A stretch of DNA of 64,000 bases, taken from Actinostola sp. cb2023. Its lineage: Eukaryota; Cnidaria; Anthozoa; Actiniaria; Actinostolidae. The notes beneath the pieces are model-generated. The model had not been told where the DNA came from. It was given only the letters and a program-made list of their open reading frames with translations, and did not search any database. The number at the start of each line of letters is the position of its first letter. The stretch's first letter is position 1. Below, piece by piece: positions 61,201-64,000 of this stretch. The position numbers and the translations under genes were made by a program. The stretch lies in NCBI GenBank assembly GCA_033675265.1, contig JAUJYZ010001085.1, forward strand, positions 189,001 through 253,000, read 5' to 3'.

Positions 61201-61661
61201 ACTATCACTCCAACCCACTTCACTCTACATACCTTCTGCTTTCACTCACTTCTGTGTCTCTCATCTCTTCTTGCTACCTTCCACTCACTAAAATTATGTT
61301 GCATTTGTACAGTGTGTCATGTGTTGAGTGTTTTACAGTTTTTTTACTCACCCATAGTCAATGCTTTAGAAGCATCTACTTAAAATGTGTTACATCGTTA
61401 CATATGTGTTACTATGTTACAGAGTTCGTTATGGTGGCATAAGACGAGAAACCTTTCTACATGGGGTAAGAATCATACTCATCATTTACACATTTAACCA
61501 TGTGTGATATTCTATTGAAAACTTGCACTGATTCCGCTGATAACAACGTCCCTTTGATTATATACCTACTAATGCTACTGTTTTGTTATTAGTCATACTC
61601 TGACTATGTAAGAGAGTATCAACAACGATCAAGACACTCGTCCTCAATGCCTGTCAACCGA
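46858..61661 (+). CDS. YTHDC1: YTH-domain nuclear m6A reader, 3' end beyond window
   Basis: Exons: 46858-46912, 47366-47467, 47859-49006, 49666-49762, 50673-50879, 52906-53165, 54253-54306, 55184-55356, 55820-55904, 57233-?, 59891-59948, 61423-61465 and 61593-61661. Exon 2 has [12 protein letters not shown], matching the vertebrate N-terminal motif. A long Lys/Ser/Glu-rich exon and acidic exons precede the YTH domain: [66 protein letters not shown] and [17 protein letters not shown]. The two cage tryptophans (GVWST, PWVLP) and the Asn pair in KSNNAEN are kept; a Met lining the vertebrate pocket is Ala (AKAL). C-terminal exons give [18 protein letters not shown], then [13 protein letters not shown] and [12 protein letters not shown], as in vertebrate YTHDC1. 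The family binds m6A in nuclear RNA and affects splicing and export. Exon 10's donor is unclear. Confidence 0.95.
49143..49321. mobile_element. MITE with poly-G core in YTHDC1 intron 3
   Basis: Same family as 10779-10956: CAGGGCCGTACATA at the left, GTACAGCCCTG at the right, flanked by GTCAT on both sides as a 5-bp target duplication. It contains a G run of about 33. Confidence 0.85.
49799..50541 (+). repeat. About 45-bp minisatellite in YTHDC1 intron 4
   Basis: Around 16 units contain TCTGGTCCTCTAGGCAGACA, CATGTCTAAGCTGGACACCT and CTCTAAG, with small length differences. It fills most of the intron between 49763 and 50672. Confidence 0.94.
50949..52608 (+). mobile_element. piggyBac element with TTAA target duplication
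   Basis: Terminal repeats CCCTTTGACTACTG and CATAGTAGTCAAAGGG are flanked by TTAA at 50945-50948 and 52609-52612, the exact piggyBac signature. The left subterminal region carries GAACCGGCCAAAACCGGCCG twice. It is 1660 bp long, in the same orientation as its host, in the YTHDC1 intron between exons 5 and 6. Confidence 0.95.
51201..52188 (+). pseudogene. Internally deleted piggyBac transposase
   Basis: The N-terminal part ([20 protein letters not shown], then acidic) runs to an in-frame TGA at 51552. The same frame then continues [20 protein letters not shown] with [11 protein letters not shown], where the sequence jumps to the C-terminal part. From about 51660 another frame reads [20 protein letters not shown] and RADQLRSSY, ending in the Cys-rich zinc domain ([24 protein letters not shown]). 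Most of the catalytic core with its Asp residues is missing, so it cannot encode an active transposase. Its intact ends could still be mobilised by a full-length relative. Confidence 0.93.
53554..53692. mobile_element. MITE in YTHDC1 intron 6
   Basis: GACCACCTTTAATGTATTCT and CATACTTTTGTCTC at the left are matched by the complement GAGACGAAAGTATG and AATACATTATAGGTGGTC at the right. TA flanks both sides. Confidence 0.78.
53997..54052 (+). repeat. Short tandem duplication
   Basis: TTTTGTATATTGTAATATCT plus GTAGTACAAAGTAAAGTA occurs at 53973-54010 and again at 54013-54050. Confidence 0.8.
54349..54412. repeat. TATAGCGC dispersed repeat
   Basis: An AAT run, then TTTATAGCGCTAATTCC and ATTAGCGCTTTACAAGTAAT: two inverted GCGC-containing halves. 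Related copies are near 13845 and 55398. Confidence 0.6.
55398..55452. repeat. TATAGCGC dispersed repeat
   Basis: CTTATATAGCGCATTTTCAC and GTGAATGCGCTTTACAACCG form an imperfect palindrome of the same family as 54349-54412. Confidence 0.6.
55554..55697. mobile_element. TA-target MITE, second copy
   Basis: Homologous to 9069-9191: ATTTCGTATGACCATGAAAA at the left and TACGAAATCTGCTC at the right, with the shared interior GTGATTTAGGATTTCGAATG-like segment and GTGCCGTG repeats. TA flanks both ends. Confidence 0.85.
56155..57228 (+). repeat. 30-bp minisatellite ending at a splice acceptor
   Basis: About 35 units of ACCTTACTATCCTTACTACT plus GTCAACATTT, with truncated units at 56430 and 56650-56880. 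The last unit runs into TTGTATTGCAG, the acceptor of YTHDC1 exon 10 at 57233. The pyrimidine-rich units may serve as a branch-point and pyrimidine tract. Confidence 0.94.
57377..59085 (+). other. Unassigned stretch with open frames inside YTHDC1
   Basis: Frames at 57446-57718 ([20 protein letters not shown] onward) and 58447-58953 (ending in [16 protein letters not shown]) are longer than neighbouring noise but lack recognisable domains and clean splice borders. This could be a decayed transposon, a nested gene or chance. YTHDC1 exons may hide here, because the exon 10 to 11 junction is not resolved. Confidence 0.35.
59094..59815. mobile_element. Inverted-repeat element with 8-bp target duplication
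   Basis: Arms of about 103 bp (59094-59196 and 59708-59815) are over 90% identical inverted copies by eye, with termini ATGCTCGAGAATCCAGCGGT. ACCAACTC flanks both sides (59086-59093 and 59816-59823), the length typical of hAT insertions. The interior of about 510 bp has no transposase. It lies in the YTHDC1 intron before exon 11. Confidence 0.88.
59960..61245 (+). repeat. About 85-bp minisatellite in YTHDC1 intron 11
   Basis: Units contain CACCCACCATCCTTCACCCC, ACCACCACTTTCATTCCTAT, ACAACACTCACTACAACCCA and CTCCACTCTACATACCTTCT. The repeat starts about 35 bp after the exon 11 donor. The 472-residue His/Pro-rich frame across it is an artefact. Confidence 0.94.
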
Positions 61662-61721
61662 GTAAGTCAGTACAATGATAATGCTGATGATAATGATTAT
61701 ATAAAGGTTCAAACCATAGGG

Positions 61722-61835
61722 CGAAATTGTCATCGGTTAGCGCAGTAGTCTACTGCGTTTGTAAGTAAACCAAAGGTCTTGGGTTTGATTCCCAGGTTCA
61801 TTTATCAAAGATTTTTTTCTTTAAAATTGGGTTGT
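61722..61835 (+). repeat. tRNA-derived SINE-like sequence
   Basis: TTAGCGCAGTAGT resembles a pol III A box and GGGTTTGATTCCCAGGTTC a B box, spaced as in a tRNA. The acceptor-stem halves do not pair, so it is not a functional tRNA. It lies downstream of YTHDC1 exon 13. Confidence 0.6.
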
Positions 61836-62109
61836 GGTAGAAAATGTCTAAGTCTTTTAAATGCTCACATATCGATATGACCAAGGAAGTATAGACATGT
61901 AGGATGAGGTATTTAATCATGTACGAATTCAAAACCTGGGACAGGTCTTGAATTCTGAGTCCAAAACCTGTGTCAGGTCTTGGATTTCAGCCCTACTCTT
62001 CCCTGAAGATGTCAGTGCCAGCACCAGCTTCTATAATGCAGGTTTTCCCACGGATTTAAAACACTACGTCAAACCATGGAATTAGGGCGTGGTTGGTTAT
62101 TAAAATGGT
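61836..62109. other. YTHDC1 intron segment
   Basis: Contains ACCTGGGACAGGTCTTGAAT and ACCTGTGTCAGGTCTTGGAT as a short direct repeat near 61938 and 61968. No exon seen. Confidence 0.4.
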
Positions 62110-64000
62110 GCCACTGATGATGATGATGTCTGATGATAATGATTATATTGGTGTTACTGCTGATGATGGTGAAGTTACTGCTCAGTGCTGCTGATGATGA
62201 TGATGTCTGATGATAATGATTATATTGGTGTTACTGCTGATGATGGTGGAGTTACTGCTCAGTGCTGCTGCTGATGATGATGATGTCTAATGATAATGAT
62301 TATATTGGTGTTACTGCTGATGATGGTGGAGTTACTGCTCAGTGCTGCTGCTGATGATGATGATGTCTAATGATAATGATTATATTGGTGTTACTGCTGA
62401 TGATGGTGGAGTTACTGCTCAGTGCTGCTGCTGCTGATGATGATGATGTCTGATGATAATGATTATATTGGTGTTACTGCTGATGATGGTGGAGTTACTG
62501 CTCAGTGCTGCTGCTGCTGATGATGATGATGTCTAATGATAATGATTATATTGGTGTTACTGCTGATGGTGATGATGGTGGAGTTACTGCTCATGATGCT
62601 GCTGATGATGATGATGATGTCTAATGATAATGATTATATTGGTGTTACTGCTGATGATGGTGGAGTTACTGCTCAGTGCTGCTGCTGCTGCTGATGATGA
62701 TGTCTAATGATAATGATTATATTGGTGTTACTGCTGATGATGGTGGAGTTACTGCTCAGTGCTGCTGCTGATGATGATGATGTCTAATGATAATGATTAT
62801 ATTGGTGTTACTGCTGATGATGGTGGAGTTACTGCTCAGTGCTGCTGCTGCTGATGATGATGATGTCTAATGATAATGATTATATTGGTGTTACTGCTGA
62901 TGATGGTGGAGTTACTGCTCAGTGCTGCTGCTGCTGATGATGATGATGTCTAATGATAATGATGATATATTGGTGTTACTGCTGATGATGGTGGAGTTAC
63001 TGCTCAGTGCTGCTGCTGATGATGATGATGTCTCTGATGATAATGATTATATTGGTGTTACTGCTGATGATGGTGGAGTTACTGCTCAGTGCTGCTGCTG
63101 ATGATGATGATGTCTAATGATAATGATTATATTGGTGTTACTGCTGATGATGGTGGAGTTACTGCTCAGTGCTGCTGCTGATGATGATGATGTCTAATGA
63201 TAATGATTATATGGTGTTACTGCTGATGATGGTGGAAGTTACTGCTCAGTGCTGCTGCTGCTGATGATGATGTCTGATGATGATGATGATAATGATTATA
63301 TTGGTGTTACTGCTGATGATGGTGAAGTTACTGCTCAGTGCTGCTGCTGATGATGATGATGTCTAATGATAATGATTATATTGGTGTTACTGCTGATGAT
63401 GGTGGAGTTACTGCTCAGTGCTGCTGCTGATGATGATGATGTCTAATGATAATGATTATATTGGTGTTACTGCTGATGATGGTGGAGTTACTGCTCAGTG
63501 CTGCTGCTGATGATGATGATGTCTAATGATAATGATTATATTGGTGTTACTGCTGATGATGGTGGAGTTACTGCTCAGTGCTGCTGCTGATGATGATGAT
63601 GTCTGATGATAATGATTATATTGGTGTTACTGCTGATGATGGTGAAGTTACTGCTCAGTGCTGCTGCTGCTGATGATGATGATGTCTAATGATAATGATT
63701 ATATTGGTGTTACTGCTGATGATGGTGGAGTTACTGCTCAGTGCTGCTGCTGATGATGATGATGTCTAATGATAATGATTATATTGGTGTTACTGCTGAT
63801 GATGGTGAAGTTACTGCTCAGTGCTGCTGCTGATGATGATGATGTCTGATGATAATGATTATATTGGTGTTACTGCTGATGATGGTGGAGTTACTGCTCA
63901 GTGCTGCTGCTGCTGATGATGATGATGTCTAATGATAATGATTATATTGGTGTTACTGCTGATGATGGTGGAGTTACTGCTCAGTGCTGCTGCTGATGAT
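62110..64000 (+). repeat. 75-80-bp minisatellite reaching the window edge
   Basis: About 25 units contain GATGATGATGTCTAATGATA, ATGATTATATTGGTGTTACT, GCTGATGATGGTGGAGTTAC and TGCTCAGTGCTGCTGCT. The number of GCT and GAT triplets varies between units. It lies in the YTHDC1 intron after exon 13 and is cut by the window end. Confidence 0.95.

Noticed and set aside
59965..61383. 472-residue His/Pro/Thr-rich open frame
   Set aside because: It runs through an 85-bp tandem repeat in a YTHDC1 intron. Several frames stay open because the repeat lacks stops; there is no start context or domain.
61726..61797. Functional tRNA gene
   Set aside because: A and B boxes are present, but the acceptor stem does not pair and the D-arm geometry is off, so it is listed as SINE-like.

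Overview
This is nuclear DNA from a multicellular animal. Genes are split by spliceosomal introns with GT/AG borders. The proteins are metazoan families: a CPE-like carboxypeptidase, a Kruppel-like factor, an NXPE/PC-esterase protein, EFCAB7, the ubiquitin ligase RCHY1 and the m6A reader YTHDC1. Introns and spacers are packed with minisatellites and short inverted-repeat transposons. That density, the AT-rich spacers and the divergence from vertebrate relatives suggest a marine invertebrate, perhaps an anthozoan cnidarian. The species assignment is inference only.

Layout. 1-2049: no supported gene; a hairpin and two palindromic elements. 2050-4552 (+): secreted M14 carboxypeptidase in two exons. 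4649-5087: a duplicated tRNA-Gly block and a pogo-like element. 6747 to at least 11447 (+): an unrecognised multi-exon gene, with a canonical tRNA-Gly(GCC) antisense in its next intron. 11695-13540: a 28-bp satellite. 13800-17300: nested foldback elements and microsatellites. 18591-19702 (-): a KLF transcription factor. 19703-26580: no convincing gene; inverted-repeat elements, a poly-C tract and a 58-bp array. 26590-30233 (-): an NXPE-like PC-esterase protein with an apparent one-base frameshift. 32615-39434 (+): EFCAB7. 41951-46008 (-): RCHY1 in ten exons. 46858 to beyond 61661 (+): YTHDC1, head to head with RCHY1. A degenerate piggyBac copy sits in a YTHDC1 intron at 50949-52608. 62110-64000: a 75-80-bp array running off the window.

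The genes do not form an operon or obvious pathway. RCHY1 and YTHDC1 start about 850 bp apart on opposite strands and could share a promoter region. Exons were joined by matching reading phase, splice borders and family similarity by eye, without database searches.

The most distinctive pattern is that minisatellites have grown from exon-intron junctions. In the carboxypeptidase gene, and twice in EFCAB7, the tandem unit contains the 3' end of a coding exon plus its splice donor. Other arrays fill introns almost from splice site to splice site. Several short transposons carry exact target-site duplications, and some landed inside older repeat arrays, giving a relative order of events. No CRISPR array, phage, plasmid or bacterial-style operon was seen.
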